Below are positions 32,084-41,303 of a DNA stretch of 54,635 nt, one piece after another. This DNA comes from a virus. Each line of letters opens with the position of its first letter. Position 1 is the first letter of the stretch. A program made the position numbers and the translations under genes. The stretch lies in the IMG/VR virus record IMGVR_UViG_3300025543_000033, positions 1-54,635 of that record; one strand, written 5' to 3'. The notes beneath the pieces were generated by a model. It saw only the letters and a program-made list of their open reading frames with translations. It was not told the DNA's origin and ran no database searches.

Positions 32084-33231
32084 TGCATTATTTTGAATTT
32101 GGAAAAAGAGATGCAACAATTTATTCCGGTGGAACAACAGCTTCTATCAACACCGGTTTAGATGAAATATTGGAAATCAATAAAGTTGTAAATGAAAATG
32201 GTTCAGTTGCAAATGTATCAAGAGTATTGATAGATTTTGATTTATCATATATTTCACAATCCGTTATTGACGGAAAGATGCCTACCACTACAAAATTTTA
32301 TTTAAATTTATTTGATGCAACTTCAGAAGAAGTTGAAGCAGAACAACCACTACACGTTTATATGGTTAGTGGTAGTTGGAAACAAGGAACAGGAAAACTT
32401 GACCACGAACCAGTAACTTCTGACGGAGTAAGTTATCAATATCGTGACCACGATGCTCAAACACCTTGGGTTACGGGCTCAGTATTGACTGACGGTGGTG
32501 CTTGGTTTACAGGTAGTCAAGGTAGTCAATACGAAGTATCAACATCTTTTGATTTAACTTTTGATAAAAAAGATGTTAGAGCAGATGTAACTGATTTAGT
32601 ATGGAATTGGATTTATTCTGGTTCTACTTTTCCAAACAATGGATTTATCGTCAAAAGAGAATCATCAGGTTCTTACTCAACAACATTTGGATATGATGCA
32701 AATGGACAAGAGGGAGATAGTAGTCGTTTAGGAAATCTAAAATACTTTTCAAGAGAAACTCATACAATTTATCCACCTAAGTTGGAAGCAGTATGGGACG
32801 ATTCAAGTTGGTCAACAGGAAGTTTATCAGCATTAAGTTCAACAGATTTAGAAAATCTAAAAGTTTATTTTAAAAACATTAGACCAGAATATCAAGAAAA
32901 CTCTATTGTAAAATTTAGAGTAGTGGGTAGAGAACTTTATCCTTCATCAAGTTTCTCAACTACACCAGGAGAATTAACAATCAAATATCTACCAAGTGCT
33001 TCAGCATATTATTCAATTAAAGATGCTGAAACTGAGGAAGTAATTGTTCCATTTGGTTCAGGTTCAAGAATTAGTTGTGATACCACAGGTAACTTCTTTA
33101 GAGTTCAAATGAATGCATTTCAAGCAGAAAGAAATTATCGTTTTATCGTGAAAGTCGTTAGTGGTAGTGGAACTCTTGATGAACAAATCAATTACTATGA
33201 TGACGGATATGAATTTAGAGTAGTGAGGTAA
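32083..33231 (+). CDS. DNRLRE-like virion structural protein
   Basis: 382 residues, beta-rich and high in serine, threonine and glycine. The N-terminal half resembles DNRLRE-type domains: KRDATIYSG, NVSRVLIDFDLS, KFYLNLFDA, HVYMVSGSWKQG and DVRADVTDLVWNW. Such domains occur on fibres and surface proteins. Position after gp6 suggests a baseplate or tail-fibre component. Confidence 0.6.
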   Translation: MHYFEFGKRDATIYSGGTTASINTGLDEILEINKVVNENGSVANVSRVLIDFDLSYISQSVIDGKMPTTTKFYLNLFDATSEEVEAEQPLHVYMVSGSWKQGTGKLDHEPVTSDGVSYQYRDHDAQTPWVTGSVLTDGGAWFTGSQGSQYEVSTSFDLTFDKKDVRADVTDLVWNWIYSGSTFPNNGFIVKRESSGSYSTTFGYDANGQEGDSSRLGNLKYFSRETHTIYPPKLEAVWDDSSWSTGSLSALSSTDLENLKVYFKNIRPEYQENSIVKFRVVGRELYPSSSFSTTPGELTIKYLPSASAYYSIKDAETEEVIVPFGSGSRISCDTTGNFFRVQMNAFQAERNYRFIVKVVSGSGTLDEQINYYDDGYEFRVVR

Positions 33232-33235
33232 ACCG

Positions 33236-34000
33236 ATGCCATATCTTCCAAGTGATGCGGAAAAAAAATCACAAGTATATAACAACATAATTAATGCAAG
33301 TAGTATTGAGTATCAAAACAAAATTGATGACTTAAGAAAAAAACAACAACTATCAGGTTCAGTTGATGCAAATATACCACCACGAGATGAAGACGGAGTG
33401 TTGGTTTCTTTTGAAAGTGATGTTAAGGGTGTTGCATTGGAAGAATCATTTCAAGAAGTTCGTTTAGAAAATACACAAAGATTTTTTACAAAACAAGTTC
33501 CAAATGAATTTAGTTTTTTTATTCCACAAACACAAGTGTCTGAAAGTGGAGTAGAAATTTCAGAAACAACAGAAGAAGCAACAGAAGAACAAGTTCAATT
33601 TCAAATGAACAATAGAGATTATTTGATTCAAGTGATGAACGAATATTGGAACGAAGAATATACATCTGATATATCTACCAAATTATTACATTCTAAATTG
33701 TGGAAATTTTTTGAAACAGAAGCACCAGTAGGTAAAAGCCTAAGAGATTTCAACAAATCTAAAAAGAATGCAGAAGGTTGGGAACAATTTAGGTTAGAAA
33801 AAATCAATGTAGAAGTATTTAGAAATAAAGGAAAGAAAAATAAAATAGGTGGTAAAGGAAGACCAAGAGCAAATTACAGAGATTTAAAAAGAGATTTAAA
33901 TTGTTTTTGTTATGATGAAGTAATTAACAGACAACTCTATCATACAAGACGAGGACAAGAAATATGGTTAAAACTTGGATTTCCATATGTATATGGGTAA
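33236..34000 (+). CDS. Baseplate-cluster protein of unknown function
   Basis: Not recognised. 254 residues: an acidic helical N-terminal half and a basic C-terminal half (FRNKGKKNKIGGKGRPRANY and CFCYDEVINRQLYHTRRG). It lies between virion genes with 4- and 6-base gaps, so is probably a wedge or connector protein. Confidence 0.5.
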   Translation: MPYLPSDAEKKSQVYNNIINASSIEYQNKIDDLRKKQQLSGSVDANIPPRDEDGVLVSFESDVKGVALEESFQEVRLENTQRFFTKQVPNEFSFFIPQTQVSESGVEISETTEEATEEQVQFQMNNRDYLIQVMNEYWNEEYTSDISTKLLHSKLWKFFETEAPVGKSLRDFNKSKKNAEGWEQFRLEKINVEVFRNKGKKNKIGGKGRPRANYRDLKRDLNCFCYDEVINRQLYHTRRGQEIWLKLGFPYVYG

Positions 34001-34006
34001 CGGATA

Positions 34007-34915
34007 ATGGCTGAATTAGGATTTACAACACAAGAAATACAAAATTACGAATCACTTAAAAGAGTGTATAGTAGTTATGGTAGAGATATTGAAAACGATA
34101 TCTTAATACTTTGTGTATATTCAATTTCTGGCCAACTACTTAGTGAAACACCACTTAGTATTGATAATTTAGATTTTGAAAATGATGGAGATTTTATTGA
34201 TTTAAATATCGGACAACACCTTAGAGATTTAGGATATACTGAAGGTGAATATGATGTTGAATATAAATTTTTAAGAAGACTTGCCGGTAGAGAACAAACC
34301 GTATTAGTAGATGACAAAGGTTTGATTTGGTATGGTGGAGTTGATGAAAAGATAATCAACGGAGAAACAAGATACTTTACTAATATCGGTGATGAAAAAG
34401 ATACCAATCAAAGAAAAGAATTATTTCAAAGAGATTTAACTTATATTATTTCAGAAATCTCACCAGACAGAACAGAGTTAATTGTTGAATTGGATAAACA
34501 AATAAAAAATCCAGCGTATAAAAATAATCTAAAAGCTATGGGTGAATTATTTGAATATCGTCCACTCAAAGATGGAAATGCAGGTGCAATTAAATTTGAC
34601 TCTAAAAGTCCTTATGAATTAGAATTTGATATCAATCCAAACGATAGAGGATTCACACAAAATATGGTAGGTGGAGAAATTATTATACCAGATATGTATA
34701 AAGTGACAGGTTTTGAAGATACCACTAATGCTGACACTTATGATGATGAAAATATTGGTTCAGACTTTGTAGATGATTATGAAAATGACAATGATGTTCC
34801 AGGTTATTCAACACAAGATTTATACAATATATTGACTGATGAAGATTCATCAGACTTAGAAAAATTTTATGCAGACCAAGCTTTACAAAGTCAGGCACAA
34901 GATAGGAATTATTAA
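34007..34915 (+). CDS. Baseplate-cluster protein of unknown function
   Basis: Not recognised. 302 residues, very acidic in its last third (NADTYDDENIGSDFVDDYEN). The middle has beta-like YDVEYKFLRRLAGRE and VLVDDKGLIWYGG. One-base overlap (TAATG) with the large wedge gene suggests they act together. Confidence 0.5.
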   Translation: MAELGFTTQEIQNYESLKRVYSSYGRDIENDILILCVYSISGQLLSETPLSIDNLDFENDGDFIDLNIGQHLRDLGYTEGEYDVEYKFLRRLAGREQTVLVDDKGLIWYGGVDEKIINGETRYFTNIGDEKDTNQRKELFQRDLTYIISEISPDRTELIVELDKQIKNPAYKNNLKAMGELFEYRPLKDGNAGAIKFDSKSPYELEFDINPNDRGFTQNMVGGEIIIPDMYKVTGFEDTTNADTYDDENIGSDFVDDYENDNDVPGYSTQDLYNILTDEDSSDLEKFYADQALQSQAQDRNY

Positions 34916-37900
34916 TGGCTAAATCTTTTCCAGATTATCAATTTGAACAATTACCAATAAATGAAGACATTTATCTTCCAGGTAATGCTGCAAATGATAT
35001 TAGAGTAGGATACAATAGTCAAACACGAGCTTCTGCTGGTGGTGGTACAACACAAATAAGTCGAACCGAAACTATAACTACAACTTCAAGTGCTCAATCT
35101 AAAATATCCAAAAGAGATTATGTTGCAAAAATTGAAGAAGTGTTAGATGCTAATCGTATTAGAGTTTCTTTATCTTACAATGACGGAGCAAACAGAACAC
35201 AACACAAAGGTGAAGATGAAGTAGCAAATAAATTTATAAACTTTCGTGTTAATTATATCAAAAATAATATCAACAGATATAAAACTTATTTAAAGATTGG
35301 TAATGATTATTATTTAATCATCAATAGTAAATTAAGTGATGATGGAAACAAAAGAGTTTTTAAATTAAAACAAGCTTTATCCGATACAATCACAACCGGA
35401 AACAGAACAATCTTTGTTGAAAAAAGATTAGAGAATTATCGTGATAGAGTTCGTTTAGTTCCATATGATGAAAGACAAACAGACGGAATATTTTTAAGAT
35501 TACCAAACTTTAATTCAGTTGATAATCCAATTAATTTTCAAGGAACAAATTATCAAAGTCAAACAGGATTACTAAGTAGTGATACTCAAGATTCAAATGA
35601 TATCGAAAGATTATTAACATCAGGTAGTTTACTAAATGTCAAACCAAATATTGATTACCAAAAAACTACAACAGATTTAACTATCGAAGATGATGATTAT
35701 GGTTTTGGAAACTTTATTAATTTCTCAAATGCAGAAACAAGAATTCGTAATTTTAAAAAGAAATTAGAATTAATTGAAGGATATAGTGCAACAAGTTCAT
35801 CATTATTAAGTGTTTCAAGCTCTGCTACAAGAATCAGTAAATTAGAAAAACAAAGACAAAGAGTTGTTAATTCTTTTGACCCGTTTGAACACTTTATGTA
35901 TTTTGAAAGTTCATCTTATGTGAGTTCATCAGCGGGACAATTCCACGATAATGATTGGCCTAAACAAACAAGTTCTAAACCATATGTACTGGCACCGACC
36001 ACAAGTTCAGAAGCATCTACTTGGTTCACTCGTCAAATTGCGAGAGCAAAAGGATACGACCAAGACAATATGAATAGTTTAAGAAATTCATTACCAGAAC
36101 ACGTTTATGCAGATACTCAAAATAATACTTTCTTAGAATTTATGGATATGGTTGGACAACAATTTGATGAAATATGGAGTTATACAAGACACTTTACTGA
36201 TGTCAATCAAAGATTTGAAAAAGCATCAGAGGGTATATCAAAAGATGTTGCAAGAGAATATGCAAAGGCTCTCGGATTAGATTTATATAGTGGAAATGAT
36301 TTATTAGTTTTACCAACATATTTGTTAGGAAAAAATACCGACGGAACAACTTTATATGAATCACCACAAGAAGAAGTTACTGAAAAGATTTGGAAACGAA
36401 TACTTGCTAACTTACCATTCTTTATTAAATCAAAAGGAACAGAAAGAGCACTTAAAGGATTATTAAATTGTTACGGAATACCAAGTTCAGTATTGAGAGT
36501 TAGAGAATATGGTGGGCCTGATAAAGGAACAAGAGTAAGTTATGAAATTAAAAGAAAGTTTACCAGAGCAACAGATTTTAAATCATCACAATATATAAAA
36601 TCAAATTGGACAACTTACAATTCATTATATCCAAACACAACAGAATTTAGATTTAGAACACCATATAGTGCCGGAACATCTGGTTCAATGGTATTGTTAC
36701 AAAAAAATAATGATTGGGCAATTCATCTACAAGACAACGGAACAACAGATGATTATGGATACTTAAGATTTAGTATTAGTGGTTCAGACGGACGAGTAAA
36801 TTATATTACTTCTTCGTTGTTACCATTTTACAATGATGATATGTGGTCAGTTATGTTGACAAGAAAATCATCAAGTGACGGAAGTGAGTTTACTGCAGAA
36901 AGTATTTATGTAAGTTCATCATTTGAATTGACTACTAAACAATATGATTCAACAAGACAACGAGTTATATTTGCAGATAGTCAAAGTATGGAAGTGACTT
37001 CTTCTACAATGAACGCATCATATACCGCAAGTGGATATGTTTATCTTGGTGGTAGTGGTAGTGCATTTGGAGACCAACTTAGTGGTTCATTAATGGAGTA
37101 TCGTTTATGGACAGAAGCATTATCACAAAGTGTTTTTGACAATCACACTTTATCACCTAAGTCATATAATGGAAATTATTATTCATCATCATATGATAGT
37201 TTGTTAGTTCGATATGCATTAGACAATGATAAGAATTTATCATCATCAGCATTCGTAACAAACATTGCACATTTACAATCTTATGAAACAGCATCACAAG
37301 AAGTCAATGGATTTACAGGAAACTTTTCACGAACATTAGTAGACCAAGAAAAATTGAGAATACCAAATGTCGGGCCTAATCGTAGAAACGCAACCAAGAT
37401 TAGAATTGAAGAAACTACTCGTGAAAGAGGTGAAGACGGAGAACTTTTACCATTAATGGTAGACAAAAGACGAGAAAGGTCTTCTGAGGATTTTGCTCCA
37501 GTAGATTCCAATAGATTGGGAATTTACTTTTCACCAACAGATATTATTAATGAAGATGTAGTTTATAGTATTGCTGATTTTAATTTTGATGATTTTATTG
37601 GTGACCCAAGAGACGAGTTCAAACCAACTTATAAAGATTTAAGAAATTTAAGAAATGAATATTTTAAACGATACTATATGACAAATAATTTTTGGGATTA
37701 TTTAAGAATCTTAGAATATTATGATAGTAGTATTTTTGATTCAATCAAACAATTAATACCAGCAAGAGCAAACACTAATGTTGGTGTGTTGATTGAACCA
37801 CACATCTTAGAGCGTTCAAAACAAGTTATTGGATTACAACCAGAATTTGATAATCAGTATTTTGAAAACGCTGGACACTTTGACCAAGGTGTTTTAGTCA

Positions 37901-38427
37901 CAAGATACATCACAGGTTCTAATGATAATTATTTTGAAGTTGGTGGTGAGTATACAACTTACAATGGATTAGTCAACTTAGCATATTTTGATACAGGTTC
38001 TTCATTAGGATTTTTAAATGTTCCGTCATTGGTTAAGTTAGACCAAATAGATAAACGAAGTGAGTTCGGTAGATTATATGCGACTGCAAGTGTAACACTC
38101 GGTGGAACAAATCTAATCTTTACCGAAACATTACAACCAAACATTACAGGTTCAAGATTTTCTGAACATAGTCAAGTAGCTGAATATTTTTATTCAAGTT
38201 CTTATAGTGCATCGGTTGGGCCAACATTAGCATATAGTTCATCATTCAAACCTTCAGATGTAGAAAGTATGGCATATTCAACACCACTATATAGAGTGTT
38301 TGTTCAAGGAACATTATTGACAAGAGATAACACAATTGACGGAGAAGAACCAGTAGTGGTTACAGAAGTTGCACCAACAGTATTAAAGACTCAAGAGTCA
38401 GAAACAACAAGACTTAAAGTAGAATAA
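34915..38427 (+). CDS. Large baseplate wedge protein (gp7/gpI-like) with LamG-like insert
   Basis: 1170 residues. Around 490-540, KIWKRILANLPFFIKSKGTE and RALKGLLNCYGIPSSVLRV match the P2 gpI/T4 gp7/TssG type baseplate core. Next comes a concanavalin/LamG-like domain (about 580-770: GSMVLLQKNNDWAIHLQDNG, DDMWSVMLTR, SGYVYLGGSG, GSLMEYRLWTEAL), unusual inside a wedge protein and likely surface-exposed. The C-terminal third (SIADFNFDDFIGDPRDEFKP and following) is helical. Order after gp25 and gp6 agrees with gp7. Confidence 0.65.
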   Translation: MAKSFPDYQFEQLPINEDIYLPGNAANDIRVGYNSQTRASAGGGTTQISRTETITTTSSAQSKISKRDYVAKIEEVLDANRIRVSLSYNDGANRTQHKGEDEVANKFINFRVNYIKNNINRYKTYLKIGNDYYLIINSKLSDDGNKRVFKLKQALSDTITTGNRTIFVEKRLENYRDRVRLVPYDERQTDGIFLRLPNFNSVDNPINFQGTNYQSQTGLLSSDTQDSNDIERLLTSGSLLNVKPNIDYQKTTTDLTIEDDDYGFGNFINFSNAETRIRNFKKKLELIEGYSATSSSLLSVSSSATRISKLEKQRQRVVNSFDPFEHFMYFESSSYVSSSAGQFHDNDWPKQTSSKPYVLAPTTSSEASTWFTRQIARAKGYDQDNMNSLRNSLPEHVYADTQNNTFLEFMDMVGQQFDEIWSYTRHFTDVNQRFEKASEGISKDVAREYAKALGLDLYSGNDLLVLPTYLLGKNTDGTTLYESPQEEVTEKIWKRILANLPFFIKSKGTERALKGLLNCYGIPSSVLRVREYGGPDKGTRVSYEIKRKFTRATDFKSSQYIKSNWTTYNSLYPNTTEFRFRTPYSAGTSGSMVLLQKNNDWAIHLQDNGTTDDYGYLRFSISGSDGRVNYITSSLLPFYNDDMWSVMLTRKSSSDGSEFTAESIYVSSSFELTTKQYDSTRQRVIFADSQSMEVTSSTMNASYTASGYVYLGGSGSAFGDQLSGSLMEYRLWTEALSQSVFDNHTLSPKSYNGNYYSSSYDSLLVRYALDNDKNLSSSAFVTNIAHLQSYETASQEVNGFTGNFSRTLVDQEKLRIPNVGPNRRNATKIRIEETTRERGEDGELLPLMVDKRRERSSEDFAPVDSNRLGIYFSPTDIINEDVVYSIADFNFDDFIGDPRDEFKPTYKDLRNLRNEYFKRYYMTNNFWDYLRILEYYDSSIFDSIKQLIPARANTNVGVLIEPHILERSKQVIGLQPEFDNQYFENAGHFDQGVLVTRYITGSNDNYFEVGGEYTTYNGLVNLAYFDTGSSLGFLNVPSLVKLDQIDKRSEFGRLYATASVTLGGTNLIFTETLQPNITGSRFSEHSQVAEYFYSSSYSASVGPTLAYSSSFKPSDVESMAYSTPLYRVFVQGTLLTRDNTIDGEEPVVVTEVAPTVLKTQESETTRLKVE

Positions 38428-38449
38428 CATATGGAAAATTTAACTTTCT

Positions 38450-38457
38450 TATATTTA
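38450..38457 (+). promoter_or_regulatory. Late promoter motif
   Basis: TTCTTATATTTATTATTG with no -35 box, in the 75-base gap before the structural gene at 38503. +1 would be near 38463; AGGAG precedes the ATG. Confidence 0.6.
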
Positions 38458-38502
38458 TTATTGAAAAAGAATAGTTATATTATTTCCACAGGAGTAAAAT
38501 AA

Positions 38503-39210
38503 ATGGGATTTTTAGACAATACAAGTATAACAGTAGATGCTATCTTAACAAAAAAAGGTCGTGAACTTTTGTCAAGAGGGCAAAATGAATTTAAAATTAC
38601 AAAGTTTGCATTAGCAGACGACGAAGTAGATTACAATCTATGGGATACATCACACCCAAATGGTTCAAACTATTATGGGGCAGTGATTGAAAATATGCCT
38701 TTGTTAGAGGCTTTCGTAGATGAAAATCAATTGATGAGATATAAGTTAACTACACTTCCAAAAGAAACTGTAAAACTTCCTATCTTGGAAATACCAAGTC
38801 CTTCATTAACTTTCAATGGAGCTGGTATTACACAAACCGTAACACCTAACACAAGAAATGGAGTTGATACATCATATACATTTACATTGTTTAATTCAGA
38901 TGTAGCTAACTTAACATTGACAGGTGCAGGTTCATCAACAACTTCAACAAATCCAAACAGACCAGCACCAAGAAGAAATCTTGATTTATTTGATGAAAGT
39001 GAATTAAGTGCAATTAGAGGTGCAACAACACCAGTATTTACCAATGACTCAGAACAAAAACGTTCTATTACACTCGTTGGTAGAAGTGTGAGAGTAATCT
39101 CAAGGTCATTAACAACACAAACAAATACTAACTTGTCCGTAACTGGTAATCAGTCTGGTGCACAATTCACCATATCACTTACCGTAAATGCTGACCCATC
39201 AAAAGTTTAA
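38503..39210 (+). CDS. Virion structural protein of unknown type
   Basis: 235 residues. The N-terminal GFLDNTSITVDAILTKKG, then ELLSRGQNEFKITKFALADD resembles a conserved structural protein I associate with marine myophages, but I cannot name it. The C-terminal half is Thr/Ser/Asn-rich and beta-like (TVTPNTRNGVDTSYTFTL). First of three structural genes after a late promoter. Confidence 0.55.
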   Translation: MGFLDNTSITVDAILTKKGRELLSRGQNEFKITKFALADDEVDYNLWDTSHPNGSNYYGAVIENMPLLEAFVDENQLMRYKLTTLPKETVKLPILEIPSPSLTFNGAGITQTVTPNTRNGVDTSYTFTLFNSDVANLTLTGAGSSTTSTNPNRPAPRRNLDLFDESELSAIRGATTPVFTNDSEQKRSITLVGRSVRVISRSLTTQTNTNLSVTGNQSGAQFTISLTVNADPSKV

Positions 39211-39220
39211 GGAGTAGATA

Positions 39221-40255
39221 ATGGCATTTCAAATATTTAGTCAAGACGATATCGTATCAAACCAAAAGACAACTATATCAAGTGGTTTGTGGAGTGGTGG
39301 TAGTTCTACTTTAACTTCATTTTATACTCAATCTACAAATGGAAACATAACAGGTTCATTTTTAGAACTATACAATGAAGACCCAAATCTATCAAGTTCA
39401 GCAGAAGTTCAATTTTCATTGGGATATGCTCATATTGACGGAAGTGGTTCAGCAGGAAACACCACTAAATTAACAACAGGTGGTAGACAAACTGCAGCAC
39501 TTTATAGTCAGTTTAGAAATGTTTTGTTAGCTCCTAACACAACACATTTTAATTTTACTTCTTCACCAACAGCATCAGGTGATAAAGACTTTTACTTTAT
39601 TTCGTTCCAAAGAGCAAGACAAAGAGAAAAGATTGACCCAGGTAATTGGGAATTACATTTATCAGGATTGATGCCAGCAGCTGGTAAAGATAGTAAAATA
39701 AAACTTATTGACGATAGTGGAGCAACTACAAATCCAAGTGTAAATCAAGGTGGTCGTGTCTTTAATGTTGTGAGTGGAACTATTGCAGACGGAATTGCAA
39801 CCACAGCAGCAAATGAAGTTAACGAAGGTTCATATGGATTATTTTACCCTGATTTAGGTATTATTTTATTAAACGCACCGAAGGCAGAAGTTAGTGGTGG
39901 TTTAGGAACATTTGGAAGAAGTGCAGATGCATTTGACAATAGACCACAGGCTTTCTATAACGCTATTGTTTCTGGTTCAAGTTTCCAAGCTCGTCGTGAA
40001 GAAGAAATTAGTTCAACAAATTATTTTGTTCGTGTAAATAACAAATCATTTAATTTTAGTTCTAATCCAACTTATGCAACAGCATCAGATGGTTCTTTGA
40101 CACAAGCTACTTTCTATAAAGACCCTAAAACCTTTATTACACAGGTAGGACTTTATAATGATTCAAATGAATTGTTGGCGATTGCTAAGTTATCAAAACC
40201 AATATTAAAATCATATTCAAGGGAAGCTATTATTAAAGTGAAACTTGATTTTTAG
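39221..40255 (+). CDS. Virion structural protein, paralogue A
   Basis: 344 residues, beta-rich and low in charge. The C-terminal part, FITQVGLYNDSNELLAIAKL then SKPILK and an alternating strand ending in KLDF, is clearly related to the end of the next gene product, so the two arose by duplication of a tail or fibre protein. AAGGAG precedes the start. Confidence 0.55.
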   Translation: MAFQIFSQDDIVSNQKTTISSGLWSGGSSTLTSFYTQSTNGNITGSFLELYNEDPNLSSSAEVQFSLGYAHIDGSGSAGNTTKLTTGGRQTAALYSQFRNVLLAPNTTHFNFTSSPTASGDKDFYFISFQRARQREKIDPGNWELHLSGLMPAAGKDSKIKLIDDSGATTNPSVNQGGRVFNVVSGTIADGIATTAANEVNEGSYGLFYPDLGIILLNAPKAEVSGGLGTFGRSADAFDNRPQAFYNAIVSGSSFQARREEEISSTNYFVRVNNKSFNFSSNPTYATASDGSLTQATFYKDPKTFITQVGLYNDSNELLAIAKLSKPILKSYSREAIIKVKLDF

Positions 40256-40264
40256 GACACTCTA

Positions 40265-41245
40265 ATGTTCAAAAATCTTGACCCACAAGACATATCAAAA
40301 AAGTCGTTTAGAACTTTCAAAAACTTCACTTTTGACAACAACGATAGTGGAAGTGGTGTGTTTGCCATTACTGCTCGTTCAGGTTCAAAATACAATTATG
40401 TAAGTTCATCAGATGTCGTAACGACAATCACAACCGGTTCAGTATCAACTAATTACTTTGCATATCCAACATATGCAATGTTACATAATTTATACTATTC
40501 ACAACACGGACGAGTATATGTTCGTTCCGGTTCACAAAACAGAAATCTACACGACTCAGCATCTATCGTTAGTGTTGCAAGAAATATTTACGGAGAACAA
40601 ATCAAACCAGGTTCAATTAAATTAACTGCAACAATCGGTGGTGTTGAATATGAATTAAATGATGACGGAGACGGAAATCTATATGATGAAGATTATTCAG
40701 CAAGCTTCTCAACATTTAAAACAAACTTTTTTAAAAGTGGTAGTTCAACAACTGCAGCAACTCTCGGTAGTGGTTCAGAAGTAGGTAATGTTTTTTACAA
40801 ACAAGGTTTAATCGTATTAACTGACACAGGTTCTTACACAAAAGATTTAACCAACTATACTTTAAAATATCAAGCACAACACACTCATTACGAATATGAA
40901 TATCGTGTAGTGGTAAAACCAAATGAATTTAACAAATCTACAAATATCAGTTTAACACCCGATAGAAGTGGAAGTCAAACAATTGCATTAGGTGCAGTAT
41001 CAATGTCAAGTTTCTTTCCACCAAGTCATTTACCAACAGGTCAAGGAACAGGTAGTTATGCATTATTTTACAATGCTGCAACCGAATCAGTAGCTTTTGT
41101 AACTGAATCTACTTTTAGACCTTATGTTTCTGATATAGGTTTGTATAGTGAAAATGGAGAATTATTGGCTCACGGAAAACTTGCTAAACCAATTAAATTA
41201 TCTAACGAATTATCTACAACTTTTGTCGTTAGATTTGATGTCTAA
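40265..41245 (+). CDS. Virion structural protein, paralogue B
   Basis: 326 residues. It ends with VSDIGLYSENGELLAHGKL, AKPIKL and VVRFDV, parallel to paralogue A. The N-terminal half (FKNLDPQDISKKSFRTFKNF) differs. Rich in Ser, Thr, Gly and Tyr as expected for fibre-like proteins. It is the last gene before the envelope cassette. Confidence 0.55.
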   Translation: MFKNLDPQDISKKSFRTFKNFTFDNNDSGSGVFAITARSGSKYNYVSSSDVVTTITTGSVSTNYFAYPTYAMLHNLYYSQHGRVYVRSGSQNRNLHDSASIVSVARNIYGEQIKPGSIKLTATIGGVEYELNDDGDGNLYDEDYSASFSTFKTNFFKSGSSTTAATLGSGSEVGNVFYKQGLIVLTDTGSYTKDLTNYTLKYQAQHTHYEYEYRVVVKPNEFNKSTNISLTPDRSGSQTIALGAVSMSSFFPPSHLPTGQGTGSYALFYNAATESVAFVTESTFRPYVSDIGLYSENGELLAHGKLAKPIKLSNELSTTFVVRFDV

Positions 41246-41266
41246 ACCCCACTTTTAACCCAATCT

Positions 41267-41274
41267 TATATTTA
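41267..41274 (+). promoter_or_regulatory. Late promoter of the envelope cassette
   Basis: CAATCTTATATTTATTATTG, nearly identical to the sites at 27248 and 38450, with no -35 box. +1 is about 41280; leader about 24 bases with CGGAGAACACA before ATG 41304. So the cassette is expressed late, with virion genes. Confidence 0.65.
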
Positions 41275-41303
41275 TTATTGACAAAAACTCAACGGAGAAC
41301 ACA

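Noticed and set aside
36850-38430. Minus-strand frames within the large wedge gene
   Set aside because: They overlap a continuous 1170-residue frame and show no start signals.
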